Shown: positions 8,317 to 17,721, numbered from the stretch's first letter. The stretch: 64,000 nucleotides of DNA from Hoyosella subflava DQS3-9A1 (GCF_000214175.1 NC_015564.1:682001-746000); one strand, 5' to 3'. Translations and numbers: made by a program. Notes: generated by a model not told the origin, from the sequence alone.

Positions 8317-9816
8317 TCAGCGGCGCAGCGAGGCTCCAGTTTCCCCCGCGTGAGGCGTTTCGGCAAGTGCGTTCAGAAATGCGCGGGCCCAGCGATTCAC
8401 ATCGTGTGTGAGGACTTGCCGACGCAGGGCACGCATCCTCTTTCGTCCCTCTTCAGGGGCCTGATCGAGTGCGGCAAGCAGGGAATCTTTGACCCCGTCG
8501 ATGTCGTGCGGGTTAACCAGATACGCCTGCCGTAATTCCGTAGCGGCGCCAGTAAATTCACTCAGAAGTAACGCGCCGCCAAGATCACTGCGACACGCAA
8601 CGTATTCCTTTGCGACGAGATTCATTCCGTCGCGGACCGGCGTTACCAGCATGACGTCGGCAGCGACAAAGAAAGCGACTAGCTCATTGCGCGGAATCGG
8701 GCGGTGAAGGTAGTGCACAACTGGGTGGCCGACCTCGCCGAAGTCACCGTTAATTCGGCCAACTTGACGCTCAATCTCGTCACGCATGTGCATGTAGTGC
8801 TCAACGCGTTCACGGGACGGAGTCGCGAGCTGGACGAAAATGTTCTCCTTGGGGTCCAGGCGACCGTCGGCCAGAAGCTCCTGGATCGCCGTCATCCGGA
8901 TATTGATTCCCTTGGTGTAGTCCAGCCGGTCCACGCCCAGCATGATTCGGCGAGGGTTCCCCAGTTCTTGCCGGATCTGCTTTGCGCGCTGGCGAACCGA
9001 CCGTGATTTCGAGAGCTCGTCCAGTTCCCCCGAGGCGATCGAAATGGGGAACGCCCCTGCGCGCACGGTCCGGAAACCGACCTGGACCTCGCCGAACTTG
9101 GAGCGCACGCCGATTTGTCCGCGACTGACGGGGTGACCGGCGAGGCGGTTCGCCAGGTAGACGAAGTTCTGTGCGCCACCCGGTAGGTGGAAGCCGACCA
9201 GATCCGCGCCGAGCAGTCCCTCGATTATCTCTGTCCGCCACGGCAGCTGCATGAAGATCTCGATCGGGGGGAACGGAATGTGCTGGAAAAAACCGATGGT
9301 CAGGTCCGGTCTCAGCATGCGCAGCATCTTCGGCACCAGTTGCAGCTGGTAATCCTGAACCCACACAGTCGCGTTCTCGGCCGCGATCGCGGCGGTCTCC
9401 TCCGCGAAACGCCGGTTCACTTCGACGTACGTGTTCCACCAGGTCCGGTCGAAAATGGGCTTGACGACAACATCGTGGTAGAGGGGCCAGAGCGTTCCGT
9501 TGGAGAACCCTTCGTAGTACTCGGTAACGTCGCGGGACGAAAGGGCGACCGGATAGAGCGCGAGGCCGTCTTCCACGATGGGGTCGACGTCTACGTCAGG
9601 AACTCCGGGCCAGCCCACCCAGGCGCCGTGATTCTTCCGGAGTACTGGCTCGAGAGCGGTAACCAGACCACCGGGGCTGCGCTTCCAGCGGGTCGACCCG
9701 TCTGGCAGTTTTTCCAGATCGACTGGAAGCCGGTTCGCTACGACAACGAGTTCAGGCGCCGACTCCTGTGCCGCGCGTGCCTCGTCGCTTCCCGCGGATA
9801 CGGATTTACCTGCCAT
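8317..9816 (-). CDS. otsA: Alpha,alpha-trehalose-phosphate synthase (GT20)
   Basis: 499 residues, close to the mycobacterial OtsA length. It transfers glucose from a nucleotide sugar to glucose-6-phosphate. Visible motifs are [63 protein letters not shown] and a late [16 protein letters not shown], all GT20 hallmarks. The ATG at 9816 is preferred, with GGGGTG 6 nt upstream; an in-frame GTG at 9825 adds three residues. It lies upstream of the OtsB-GH15 fusion and together they form the OtsA-OtsB trehalose pathway. Confidence 0.95.
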   Translation of the reverse strand: MAGKSVSAGSDEARAAQESAPELVVVANRLPVDLEKLPDGSTRWKRSPGGLVTALEPVLRKNHGAWVGWPGVPDVDVDPIVEDGLALYPVALSSRDVTEYYEGFSNGTLWPLYHDVVVKPIFDRTWWNTYVEVNRRFAEETAAIAAENATVWVQDYQLQLVPKMLRMLRPDLTIGFFQHIPFPPIEIFMQLPWRTEIIEGLLGADLVGFHLPGGAQNFVYLANRLAGHPVSRGQIGVRSKFGEVQVGFRTVRAGAFPISIASGELDELSKSRSVRQRAKQIRQELGNPRRIMLGVDRLDYTKGINIRMTAIQELLADGRLDPKENIFVQLATPSRERVEHYMHMRDEIERQVGRINGDFGEVGHPVVHYLHRPIPRNELVAFFVAADVMLVTPVRDGMNLVAKEYVACRSDLGGALLLSEFTGAATELRQAYLVNPHDIDGVKDSLLAALDQAPEEGRKRMRALRRQVLTHDVNRWARAFLNALAETPHAGETGASLRR

Positions 9817-9916
9817 TCCGGTCACCCCATCCGGTGTGTTGTTGCTGCGAAGGTCGCACAGCTAGCGTCGCACAGATTGGGGAGCAGCCCACGGTGCGCC
9901 GCTACTACGTGCGGTG

Positions 9917-10102
9917 TCACTCAGCCTTGGTAGGCCCGGCCGTGCCCGGGCCGATGCCGAGCATCGACAGGAACATGCGGCACTCATCCGCGTCCTGTGC
10001 GTACGCGGCGACGACACGCTGTGCCTGCCGCGCCGTTTCATCAGCCAACGGCTCGATGTCGTCGTCAGTGATTACGTCGTTCTCCCGGGCCGTAGCGGCC
10101 AT
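9917..10102 (-). CDS. Small conserved hypothetical protein
   Basis: 61 residues beginning MAATARENDVITDDD and ending in GPGTAGPTKAE, with a central ADECRMFLSMLGI segment. The ATG at 10102 has an excellent Shine-Dalgarno (GGAGGA) 8 nt upstream, and this is the main reason to accept so short a gene; a TTG 18 nt earlier would include the Shine-Dalgarno as codons. The protein is acidic, with no signal peptide or membrane segment. It lies 100 bp upstream of otsA on the same strand and may be co-transcribed. I do not recognise a function. Confidence 0.65.
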   Translation of the reverse strand: MAATARENDVITDDDIEPLADETARQAQRVVAAYAQDADECRMFLSMLGIGPGTAGPTKAE

Positions 10103-10225
10103 CCGCTCTTCCTCCTGCAATATGTGCGACCTGCCGATCCATTGCGACTTTAAGAGAGCTAAGTGCCTTTATGCCACTCGATGCTGAGTTAGTGTCGGCT
10201 TCAGCGAATGTCATCGGGAGGCGAG

Positions 10226-11962
10226 ATGTCATCAACGCGAGCGCCCAGCGCGGGCCGGTCGCGCGATGGTCAGGGCGTGCTGCGGCGCGTCTTTCGCCGC
10301 AACCGTGGGCTATTCCCGCTGGGCACGCTGCTGCTGTGCGCATATCAGGTAGCGGAAACGCTGATCCCGATCACGATCGGCCTCATCATTGACCGCGTCA
10401 TCAGCCCGGCCGATGAGGACGCCCTTATTCAGTACGGCGCATTTCTGATCGGCTTGTTCATTGTGATCGTCGTCACATGGCGCTTTGGTGCGCGAATCGT
10501 CAAGCGAGTCGCTGAGAACGAGGCGCACCGACTACGGGTCGAGGTTGCCACTCGAATCCTTGATCCCAGGGGAGTCCGGCTGCGAAGTCGTGTGGGTGCG
10601 TTGCTGACGGTTTCGACCCAGGGGGCCGAGGACGCGGCCGGTGTTCTCAGCGTCGTCGCCCGGGGAGTCGCCGCGCTCGCCGCCGCGGTCGTGGCGATCG
10701 GGGCGCTGCTTTACATCAATCTGACACTTGGACTCGTGGTCATCGTGGCCACGCCTCTGATCCTAGGCGGGCTGCAACGTGTCTCGCCGACCATCACTCA
10801 GCGAGCGAGCGCCCAGAACTCCGCTGCAGGATGGGCCTCTGCGCTCGCGACCGACCTCGTCAGCGGCCTGCGCCCCCTGCGTGGGATCGGCGGCGAGGAC
10901 ATGGCGGCCCATCGTTACCGCACCCAAAGCCGGATCGCGTTGCGCGCGGCAGTCCGCTCGGCCCGGATCAACGGCCTCTACACGAGCGCGTCCTATACGG
11001 CGAACGGTGTGCTCGCTGTCGTTGTTGCGGGCTACGGAGGGTATCTCGCACTCGCCGGTGACATCACCCCCGGAGAGTTGATCGCGGTGGTCGGCCTCTC
11101 ACAGTTCCTACCGGGACCGCTCGGTGCCCTAGCAGCCACGCCACGCGGAATCGCGATCGGAAGGGCATCGTCGCAGCGGCTAGACCGGATTCTCGGCGCG
11201 GAGTTCATTTTGACACCCGGCCCGCTATCCCTGCCAAAAGGAAGGCGAGATCTGGAGATCGCCAGCCTGTCCTACAAGTCCCTCAACGGCGTCTCCCTCA
11301 AGGTAGAGGCCGGTGAGCTGATCGGGGTGCTGAGTTATGACCCGAATGATGCAGACGCGCTTGTGGCGGTACTTTCCGGACGACTTCCCGTTGACGAGTA
11401 CCGGGGCAGAGTGCTTGTCGGGGGCGTCCCCATCGCCGAGGTAGCGCCGGAACACGCGCAGCGGGCCCTCCTCGTCGAGCCGCACCGGACGGACCTGTTC
11501 ACCGGCACGATTGGGAGCAACGTCAGAGCGGGGCGTCCGGACGCACTCGACGAGCAGGTGGAAGTCGCACTTGACGCCTCTGCGGCGCGCGATGTGGTGA
11601 CGATGCATGAGGAGGGCCTCGACCATCCCGTGACCGACCGGGGTGAGAGTCTGTCCGGTGGGCAGCGTCAGCGCGTCGCACTCGCGCGGGCGCTTGTCGC
11701 TGCACCGTCAGTCCTCGTTCTGCACGACCCGACCACTGCGGTGGACGCGGTGACTGAGCAAACAATCGCGCAGGGCATCGCTGAACTGCGCCACCGTAGC
11801 GGCCCGCGCATCCAGTCGACGATCATCGTGACGAGCAGCCCGGCGTTGCTCTCATTCTGCGATCACGTCGTCGTCCTTGAGAACGGGCAGGTTGCGAGGG
11901 TGTCTACGCACGAGCATCTCGCCGCGACGGATGAAAGCTACCGGCGGGTGGTGCTGCGATGA
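10226..11962 (+). CDS. ABC exporter half, ATP site degenerate (subunit A)
   Basis: 578 residues: a six-helix type-1 exporter membrane domain (about 25-310) fused to a nucleotide-binding domain. The signature LSGGQRQR (about 476-483) is perfect. The Walker A region, however, reads GVLSYDPNDADAL (about 367) with no GKS/T, the Walker B core reads VLVLHD where hhhhDE is expected, and the switch histidine is replaced (VTSSP). This half should bind ATP poorly or not hydrolyse it, yet can supply its signature motif to the partner. The ATG at 10226 has GGGAGG 7 nt upstream; an in-frame ATG at 10208 is less likely. It overlaps the next gene by ATGA. Confidence 0.92.
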   Translation: MSSTRAPSAGRSRDGQGVLRRVFRRNRGLFPLGTLLLCAYQVAETLIPITIGLIIDRVISPADEDALIQYGAFLIGLFIVIVVTWRFGARIVKRVAENEAHRLRVEVATRILDPRGVRLRSRVGALLTVSTQGAEDAAGVLSVVARGVAALAAAVVAIGALLYINLTLGLVVIVATPLILGGLQRVSPTITQRASAQNSAAGWASALATDLVSGLRPLRGIGGEDMAAHRYRTQSRIALRAAVRSARINGLYTSASYTANGVLAVVVAGYGGYLALAGDITPGELIAVVGLSQFLPGPLGALAATPRGIAIGRASSQRLDRILGAEFILTPGPLSLPKGRRDLEIASLSYKSLNGVSLKVEAGELIGVLSYDPNDADALVAVLSGRLPVDEYRGRVLVGGVPIAEVAPEHAQRALLVEPHRTDLFTGTIGSNVRAGRPDALDEQVEVALDASAARDVVTMHEEGLDHPVTDRGESLSGGQRQRVALARALVAAPSVLVLHDPTTAVDAVTEQTIAQGIAELRHRSGPRIQSTIIVTSSPALLSFCDHVVVLENGQVARVSTHEHLAATDESYRRVVLR

Positions 11963-13746
11963 CGGCGGGGACCGATACGCGCCCACGCGCCCCTCGCCCG
12001 GCGCTCCCTGTGGCAACGTCGCGGCAGTGCGGCGTATGGCTGCGGTCTGTGCTCCGCCGAGACCCGTGGCGGGCGGCATTCGCGACGCTTTTCGCGGTCG
12101 TCGCCGCGGCAGCGATCATCGTGCCTGTGTACGTACTCGGACGACTTGTTGACGACGTACTCGCAGGGGCGCCGACGTCCCGCATCGTGATGGTCATAGT
12201 GCAAATCGGTATCGCCGCCATCGCCGCGGGCTTGCTATCGGGTGCCGCGACCTACCTGATGTGCCACGTCGGTGAAACCGTCCTGGCAAATCTGCGGGAA
12301 CGCGCGCTCGAGCATGCGCTGCTGCTGCCTGTGCGCACCGTCGAGCGGGCCGGTAAAGGTGACCTGCTGTCGCGCGTTAACGATGACGTTGCTGCAATCG
12401 CTCGCGTGGTGGGTAATGCCGTCCCAGCGAGCTTTTCGTCGCTCACACTGGCCGGGCTCAGCTTCGTCGCCATCTTCTCGATCGACTATCGTCTGGGGCT
12501 CGGTGCGCTGGTCTCGGTGCCGCTGGGCTTGGCAGTGCTCCTCTGGTACCTTCCGCGGTCGGGGCCGATGTTCACGGCCGAGCGCGTCGCGCTGTCGGCG
12601 CGGTCGCAAGCGCTGGTCTCCGGAATGCAGGGTCTGCCCACAGTCCACGCCTACGGGCTCGAAAAGGACCAGATCAGCTACATCAGCGATGCGTCGAGCG
12701 AGGCGCGTGACCAGATGACGACGAGTTTCCGCGAATTGACTAGGTTCGTCGCCCGCGGAAAGCTCGTTCAGTACATCGGACTCGCGGCAGTGCTGGGGGT
12801 CAGCTTCCTGCTCGTCCGGGATGGACAGCAGATCTCCGTCGGTGAAGCAACGATCGCTGCGCTGCTTTTCCACCGGCTATTCCTGCCAATGCAAGGCTTA
12901 TTGTTCTCTTTCAACGACATTCAGGCTGCGGGCGAAAGCCTGCGGCGGCTAGTCGGGCTGATCAACAGCGAAATGGTGCGCGAATCCGGAACCTCCGCGC
13001 TCCCCGAGGATTCACGCCTCGAACTCCGGAACCTCGAGTTCAGTTATGACGGTGTCAAGCCGGTGCTCCACGGCGTGACGATCACTCTCGAGCCCGGGGA
13101 GCGGGTTGCCCTCGTTGGCTCAACGGGGGCGGGCAAGACAACCGTAGCGGCGATTGCCGCGGGCTCGATCACGCCAAACTCGGGAACGGCCCGGATCGGT
13201 GGCGTAAACCTCGGGGACCTCGGCGTGTACGACCTGCGTAGGCACGTCGTCATCATCAGTCAGGAAGTGCACGTGTTCTCCGGCCCCCTGTTTGAAGACC
13301 TGAGACTCGCGAACCGGTTCGCCGACCACGACGCGTTGTATGCCGCGTTGCGTCAAGTAGGAGCGCTCGGCTGGGTAGAAGCCCTGCCTGAAGGTATCGC
13401 GACAATGGTCGGTGAAGGCGGCTACCAGTTGTCGGCTGCGCAGGCACAGCAAATTGCGCTCGCCCGGCTTGTGCTCGCAGACGCGCCGGTCGCGATTCTG
13501 GACGAAGCGACCGCAGAAGCGGGGAGTGCCGGCGCGCGTGAGCTCGAACACTATGCGTACGAAGTGATGAAGGGGCGGACCGCGCTGATCGTCGCGCACC
13601 GTCTCACGCAGGCTGCCCGGGCAGATCGCGTAGTGGTGCTTGAAGAGGGCCGGGTCGTCGAGGAAGGCCCGCACAAGGAACTGCTGCAGCGGGGTGGACG
13701 GTACGCCGAACTGTGGGAAGCATGGGAGGGCCGAAGCCCCGCATAG
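11959..13746 (+). CDS. ABC exporter half, catalytic partner (subunit B)
   Basis: 595 residues: six membrane helices (about 40-320) then a nucleotide-binding domain. Walker A GSTGAGKTT (387-395), Walker B VAILDE (511-516) and switch His547 (VAHRLT) are intact. The signature is instead LSAAQAQQ (491-498) in place of LSGGQ, and the D-loop is eroded (EAGS). The defects mirror those of the preceding subunit, so the heterodimer would have one complete ATP site (this Walker A/B plus the partner LSGGQ) and one dead site. This is the pattern of heterodimeric exporters. The substrate is unknown; an MbtH protein follows 260 bp downstream. Confidence 0.93.
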   Translation: MTAGTDTRPRAPRPALPVATSRQCGVWLRSVLRRDPWRAAFATLFAVVAAAAIIVPVYVLGRLVDDVLAGAPTSRIVMVIVQIGIAAIAAGLLSGAATYLMCHVGETVLANLRERALEHALLLPVRTVERAGKGDLLSRVNDDVAAIARVVGNAVPASFSSLTLAGLSFVAIFSIDYRLGLGALVSVPLGLAVLLWYLPRSGPMFTAERVALSARSQALVSGMQGLPTVHAYGLEKDQISYISDASSEARDQMTTSFRELTRFVARGKLVQYIGLAAVLGVSFLLVRDGQQISVGEATIAALLFHRLFLPMQGLLFSFNDIQAAGESLRRLVGLINSEMVRESGTSALPEDSRLELRNLEFSYDGVKPVLHGVTITLEPGERVALVGSTGAGKTTVAAIAAGSITPNSGTARIGGVNLGDLGVYDLRRHVVIISQEVHVFSGPLFEDLRLANRFADHDALYAALRQVGALGWVEALPEGIATMVGEGGYQLSAAQAQQIALARLVLADAPVAILDEATAEAGSAGARELEHYAYEVMKGRTALIVAHRLTQAARADRVVVLEEGRVVEEGPHKELLQRGGRYAELWEAWEGRSPA

Positions 13747-14007
13747 TCTCGGCGGTCCGCCAGCCGTGATCAATATCGCGCTACGTTTCGAAGTTGCGCC
13801 GCCGCTCGCCGCGATCACCGGTTAAGCTGCCACAAAGTGCAAGGCGGCGTCACGCGGCACATGTCAGCGGAAGTGGCGTATTGGCATTCACTACGACGGG
13901 TGAATGGACGAAGTGACGGCGCGCCTTGTACGGTATGGCGGTTGCGCTGTACGGGTGTATCAGCCGGAGACCGAACGGTCGTGTTGCAGAATGCAGAGTG
14001 AGGATTG

Positions 14008-14241
14008 ATGAGCACCAACCCCTTCGATGACGAGAACGGCCGCTTCTACGTGCTGATCAATGACGAAGAGCAGCACTCACTGTGGCCTGCTTTCGCAGAC
14101 GTACCAGCAGGGTGGCGCGTCGTCTTCGGCGAAGAGAGCCGTGCCGCGTGCCTCGAGTACGTCGAGAAGAACTGGACCGACTTGCGTCCCAAGAGCTTGC
14201 GTGACGCGATGGCCGCGGACGCTGACGACGACGACGAGTAA
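14008..14241 (+). CDS. MbtH-like protein, stand-alone
   Basis: 77 residues with the full MbtH signature: [33 protein letters not shown] and [12 protein letters not shown], including the conserved tryptophans, then an acidic tail. MbtH proteins bind and activate adenylation domains of nonribosomal peptide synthetases. No NRPS is present in this 64-kb window, so this one must serve a distant cluster. The ATG at 14008 is chosen over the in-frame TTG at 14005. It is followed by a strong hairpin at 14266-14302 and preceded by a heterodimeric ABC exporter. Confidence 0.93.
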   Translation: MSTNPFDDENGRFYVLINDEEQHSLWPAFADVPAGWRVVFGEESRAACLEYVEKNWTDLRPKSLRDAMAADADDDDE

Positions 14242-14265
14242 CGCAGCAGCACTCAACTGAGCTCT

Positions 14266-14302
14266 CAAATCGGGTCCTAGCTTTCGGCTAGGACCCGATT
14301 TG
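14266..14302. terminator. Bidirectional hairpin terminator between mbtH-like and SnoaL-like genes
   Basis: A perfect 16-bp stem (left arm 14266-14281, right arm 14287-14302) with the 5-nt loop TTTCG. It sits in the 71-bp gap between two convergent genes and can serve both. There is no long U-tract, as is usual in high-G+C actinobacteria. Confidence 0.85.
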
Positions 14303-14312
14303 TGTGCTCGAG

Positions 14313-14693
14313 CTACTTGTCGTCGACTCGATCCGCGGCTCGTAGCCCGGTGGCCTCGAAAGCCTCGTCCAGTGATGCATGGCGAAACATCGAAACAACC
14401 TGATCGTCGACCACGCGGAAGGCTGACGCCTGAACGTCAAGATCGCGTTCAGACGCTGAATGGTGCAACTCCTCCTCGACTACGACTACGCCGCCGCGGT
14501 AGTACATCCGCCCTGGGACGAAGCCAGTGTCCACGGACTCGGCCCAGTCGCACAGCGCGGCGATGCCCTGACTCGCGTGGTCGGGCGCAGCGATTTCGAT
14601 GTCCTCACTCGAAAGCTGGATGAGAGTGGCAATTTCCCGGGTATTCAGCGCCTCATGCCAAGCCAGTACCGTGGCGATCTCAGACGTGCTCAT
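14313..14693 (-). CDS. SnoaL/NTF2-like domain protein
   Basis: 126 residues, the size and pattern of the NTF2/SnoaL fold: an N-terminal VLAWHEALNTREIATLIQLS helix pair, then DIEIAAPDHASQG and a C-terminal VVDDQVVSMFRHASLDEAF strand-helix. Such proteins are small cone-shaped barrels acting as isomerases, hydrolases or ligand binders; the substrate cannot be read here. Upstream, TAGCGT lies 6 nt before the ATG and no Shine-Dalgarno is seen, suggesting a leaderless transcript. It converges on the mbtH-like gene across a shared terminator. Confidence 0.78.
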   Translation of the reverse strand: MSTSEIATVLAWHEALNTREIATLIQLSSEDIEIAAPDHASQGIAALCDWAESVDTGFVPGRMYYRGGVVVVEEELHHSASERDLDVQASAFRVVDDQVVSMFRHASLDEAFEATGLRAADRVDDK

Positions 14694-14829
14694 AGCTACA
14701 CGCTAGCGGGTTTGGTGAGCCGTTGTTCGGCGAAGCCCCATCCTGCTCAGGCAATCGTGCGCTGAGAGAGGGCGATTGGGCGGAATCAGCGAATGCCGTT
14801 AAGATGGTTCAGGCTTCAGTAGGGCCGAT

Positions 14830-14902
14830 GCTGGCGTGGCGCAATTGGTAGCGCACCCGACTTGTAATCGGGCGGTTAGGGGTTCAAGTCCCCTCGCCAG
14901 CT
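14830..14902 (+). tRNA. tRNA-Thr (anticodon TGT)
   Basis: 73-nt cloverleaf. The acceptor stem GCTGGCG pairs with CGCCAGC and the discriminator is T. The anticodon arm is CCCGA / CTTGTAA / TCGGG, giving anticodon TGT (reads ACA and other ACN). The T-arm is GGGGTTCAAGTCCCC. CCA is not encoded. No integrase and no repeat of the tRNA 3' end were seen nearby. Confidence 0.97.
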
Positions 14903-14997
14903 CTTGATCGCTGTGAGGCTGCGCTTCTCCCGGCGCAGCCTCTAGTTTCTAGCGGGAACACCCATTTGATTGCTTCGGTACGTTGGATGATGTGGAC

Positions 14998-15735
14998 ATG
15001 CTGATTGCGCAAGATGAATTCTCCGCGTACGGCGTATCGCACTGGGCTGTCGTCGCTGTATTCGCGGTAGGTGCGTTTGCTTTCGTCAAAATCGGCCGTT
15101 CCCATAAAGACACTGCCGCAGCAGTGCGGTTCAGCAGGGTGTTGGGGATCATTGCAATTGTTCTGTACGCGGGGATTTTCATCTACTCGATGATTCCACC
15201 CAGCGTGGGACGCTCGGTGCCGTTGCAATTATCTGACCTCGCGGCTGTCACCGCGGCGTACGCACTGTGGTCACGGAAGCCGTGGGCCTTTGCCCTGACC
15301 TACTACTGGTGCCTTGTTCTCAGCACGCAAGCTTTGGTGTCACCGGCGTTGCAGTCGCCAGATTTCCCGCACCATGAGTTCATCGCTTTCTGGGCAATGC
15401 ACCTTTTGGTTGTCTGGGCAGCGATTTACCTTACGTGGGGGCTGCGGACTCGACCGACGTGGAGGAGCTATCGGATCACGGTGGCAGTGACTCTCGCGTG
15501 GGCGGCATTCACCTTTACGTTCAACCGCATCGCCGACACGAATTACGGTTTCCTGAACGCTAAACCGCAAACCGCTTCGCTGCTCGACTACATGGGCCCG
15601 TGGCCGTGGTATTTAATCGCCGCGACTGCGCTCGTATTCGCAACCTGGGCACTGATGACGTGGCCGTGGAAGAAATTCGGAGCGCACTATAGCGAGTCGC
15701 CGCCGCGGTTGCCGTCGGAGACAGCGGGGGAGTAG
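14998..15735 (+). CDS. TIGR02206/YwaF-like integral membrane protein
   Basis: 245 residues with about seven hydrophobic segments. The pattern SVPLQLSDLAAVTAAYALW, then YYWCLVLSTQALVSPAL and a late GFLNAKPQTASLLDYMGPWP matches the YwaF / TIGR02206 membrane family, whose function is unknown. The ATG at 14998 is used; an in-frame TTG at 14983 is possible and neither has a clear Shine-Dalgarno. Its last 49 bp overlap the 3' end of the convergent TPR gene. Located just after tRNA-Thr. Confidence 0.75.
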   Translation: MLIAQDEFSAYGVSHWAVVAVFAVGAFAFVKIGRSHKDTAAAVRFSRVLGIIAIVLYAGIFIYSMIPPSVGRSVPLQLSDLAAVTAAYALWSRKPWAFALTYYWCLVLSTQALVSPALQSPDFPHHEFIAFWAMHLLVVWAAIYLTWGLRTRPTWRSYRITVAVTLAWAAFTFTFNRIADTNYGFLNAKPQTASLLDYMGPWPWYLIAATALVFATWALMTWPWKKFGAHYSESPPRLPSETAGE

Positions 15736-17084
15736 CGACACCGCGCGACACGGGCGTATTGCCGCAGGTCTTCACTCGCGGACTCGGCCGGCCAGTTCTG
15801 CGCAGCTGGAACTGTCGACGTGCGTAGGAGGCGGTGCAGTTCGGCCAAACGGGGCATGACATCGGGAGTCGCGATGCGATACCTCCTGAGCCTGCGCCGC
15901 GGCGGCTCGGCCGGGCTTGTCATATACCCGCGGTCCGCTGCGAACTTAGCGATCTCATTGTGCAGCGGTTCCGTATGTTCATTTCGCGGTAAGGCAGCCG
16001 CACACCACGACAGCAAGTCGGAAAGAATGCCGTGCCAGCTTGCTTCGGGATTCTCACCGGGAGTATCAAGTGCGGGCGACACGGCGTCGAAGTAGAGCAG
16101 TGACGGGAGCATCAGCGCGACGCTGTGAGTGAGGATGCTGTCGCGAGAGTAGCTCATCAGCGATATCCGGTCCCAAGCGAGAGCTGTGCCAGCGTCGCAT
16201 AGCGCCACGAGTGGTATCGCACCGGCGCTGAGACCGGCGTCGAGAGCGAGCGAAAAGTAGAACTCTGCTTCCCTATCACGCTGGTGGTGCGACAGGAAGA
16301 ACGCGGTTCGGACCAGAACATCGGCATGCGCTGCGGGGGCGGCTACTTTCTCGTAGAGGTTGCTTGCTTCGTGGTAAAGCTGTTCAGCGACCTTCTTGTT
16401 GCCCGCGTGAGCGTATGAGTCCGCAAGCTTCGTTGCGCAGTCTGCCGCTTCGCGATCGCGCTTAGCGCCGACGAAAACACCAAGAGCGTCCTTGAGATGG
16501 CGGATGTGCTGTGCATCGCCGGGTGCCAATGTCTCTGCGAGGCGGAGGTTTGCCTGGGCGAACCAGGCGCCCATCTTCTTCTCGCGGAAGGTGGACAGCG
16601 CCGCCTGGAACTGCCGGCGCGCATCTGCGGTCCGTCCAGACTGCGCGTACAGGCAACCGAGGTGGTAGCGCACGCCGGCGATCTCGGCGTCGTTCTCCAG
16701 CGAGCGGTAGCCGCGCACCGCACTTCGGTAGGCGTCTTCGCCCGCTTCAAAATTTCCGCGCCTCGTGTGGACGAGTCCGAGGGTGGAATCGCACAGGGCC
16801 TGGTAGCTTACGTCACCTTCGGCGCCGCCAACGGTGCGCTCGGCGCGTAGGTCAGCGATCAGAACGCTGGTGGCGCCATCGTCACCGCTGTCACTGCTGC
16901 GCATCAGCCGTTGCCACAGTGCTCGTGATGCTACGACTATCGCATTTCGGTCGCCGCGCTCGCGTGCTTCACGGCGTTGCGTCACAGGGTCTTGCGACGC
17001 CGCTTGCGGCGTGACTTCTGGAGCGGCCCGGTCAGGTGCGGCGTTCTCGGTGTTTCCAGCCGGGCCGGACGGCTCGACGCTCAT
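15687..17084 (-). CDS. TPR-repeat-containing protein
   Basis: 465 residues from an ATG at 17084 with AAGGAGA 7 nt upstream. The first 50 residues are low-complexity (Pro/Ala/Gln). The rest is a helical array with alternating small and aromatic residues, e.g. VRYHLGCLYAQSGRTADARR and ATKLADSYAHAGNKKVAEQL, the tetratricopeptide pattern (A-x3-Y at 34-residue steps). No signal peptide or catalytic motif. Such proteins are usually scaffolds. Earlier in-frame starts up to 17207 would add a basic hydrophobic leader but lack a Shine-Dalgarno. Confidence 0.75.
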   Translation of the reverse strand: MSVEPSGPAGNTENAAPDRAAPEVTPQAASQDPVTQRREARERGDRNAIVVASRALWQRLMRSSDSGDDGATSVLIADLRAERTVGGAEGDVSYQALCDSTLGLVHTRRGNFEAGEDAYRSAVRGYRSLENDAEIAGVRYHLGCLYAQSGRTADARRQFQAALSTFREKKMGAWFAQANLRLAETLAPGDAQHIRHLKDALGVFVGAKRDREAADCATKLADSYAHAGNKKVAEQLYHEASNLYEKVAAPAAHADVLVRTAFFLSHHQRDREAEFYFSLALDAGLSAGAIPLVALCDAGTALAWDRISLMSYSRDSILTHSVALMLPSLLYFDAVSPALDTPGENPEASWHGILSDLLSWCAAALPRNEHTEPLHNEIAKFAADRGYMTSPAEPPRRRLRRYRIATPDVMPRLAELHRLLRTSTVPAAQNWPAESASEDLRQYARVARCRYSPAVSDGNRGGDSL

Positions 17085-17721
17085 ATCGCGTCTCCTTCGC
17101 GAACAGCGCAACTCGCAGGTTGATGCGAACAGGACAAAGACAAAGAATAGAGACTTTGTTCGGATCCTGGAACGGCAGGTTCGGGCGCTGAGATTTGGCG
17201 TCGACACACAACCGTTGCGAGGCTATGCTGGTGGCTTCTCGTCTGGTGCTCAATGATGAGGCTGGACTCGCATCGAAGCAGTGCTCACGCCACGAAAGCG
17301 AGTCAAACATGCGTTCATCTCTAGCTGCCGTCCTTAGTACTCCCGCGACCGCCGTAGTGCGCGGAACCTCTATTGCTATCCGCCTGACCGACGAGGCCAC
17401 AGCGCCACGAGCCGCCAGGCTGTCCCAGCGTCCCTTCAAAATAAGGGGAGGTTCGCCGTCTGTCGCTGAAGCCGCTGATCTTTGGACTGATCCTGACCGT
17501 CCAGTGCGGCGTCTATCCCGTGCGGAGATCGCGCGGCGCTGGCTGTTTCCCTGCTATGGAGCGCAAGCGAATGCGCGCGACGCTAGCCAGACCGCAGCGC
17601 ACCGCGCATTCCTGCGTGACGCGGCCCGGACGGACTAGCTCAACACGCTCTGACGCGCCGGCCCCCTGCTGTCCGCCGATCTCCTCTTCGGGCAGGATGG
17701 GGTCGACGCGAAGGAGCACAC
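17085..17721. other. Long gene-poor stretch between TPR gene and hydrolase gene
   Basis: 637 bp of mostly non-coding character. It holds the TPR-gene Shine-Dalgarno, a lower-G+C patch around 17125-17165 likely to contain its promoter, and one doubtful small ORF (listed separately at 17309-17638). No hairpin terminator, tRNA or repeat was seen. Confidence 0.5.
17309..17638 (+). CDS. Doubtful hypothetical protein
   Basis: 109 residues from ATG 17309 (MRSSLAAVLSTPATAVVRG) to a TAG at 17636-17638. It contains ARRWLFPCYGAQANARD, and its composition is not obviously random, but codon-position G+C bias is weak. There is no clear Shine-Dalgarno and I recognise no family. The opposite strand also carries an open frame. 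It would lie upstream of, and in the same direction as, the dienelactone hydrolase-like gene. Could equally be non-coding. Confidence 0.3.
   Translation: MRSSLAAVLSTPATAVVRGTSIAIRLTDEATAPRAARLSQRPFKIRGGSPSVAEAADLWTDPDRPVRRLSRAEIARRWLFPCYGAQANARDASQTAAHRAFLRDAARTD

Noticed and set aside
14830-14902. tRNA-Thr as an integration site for a mobile element
   Set aside because: No integrase and no repeat of the tRNA 3' end was found downstream.
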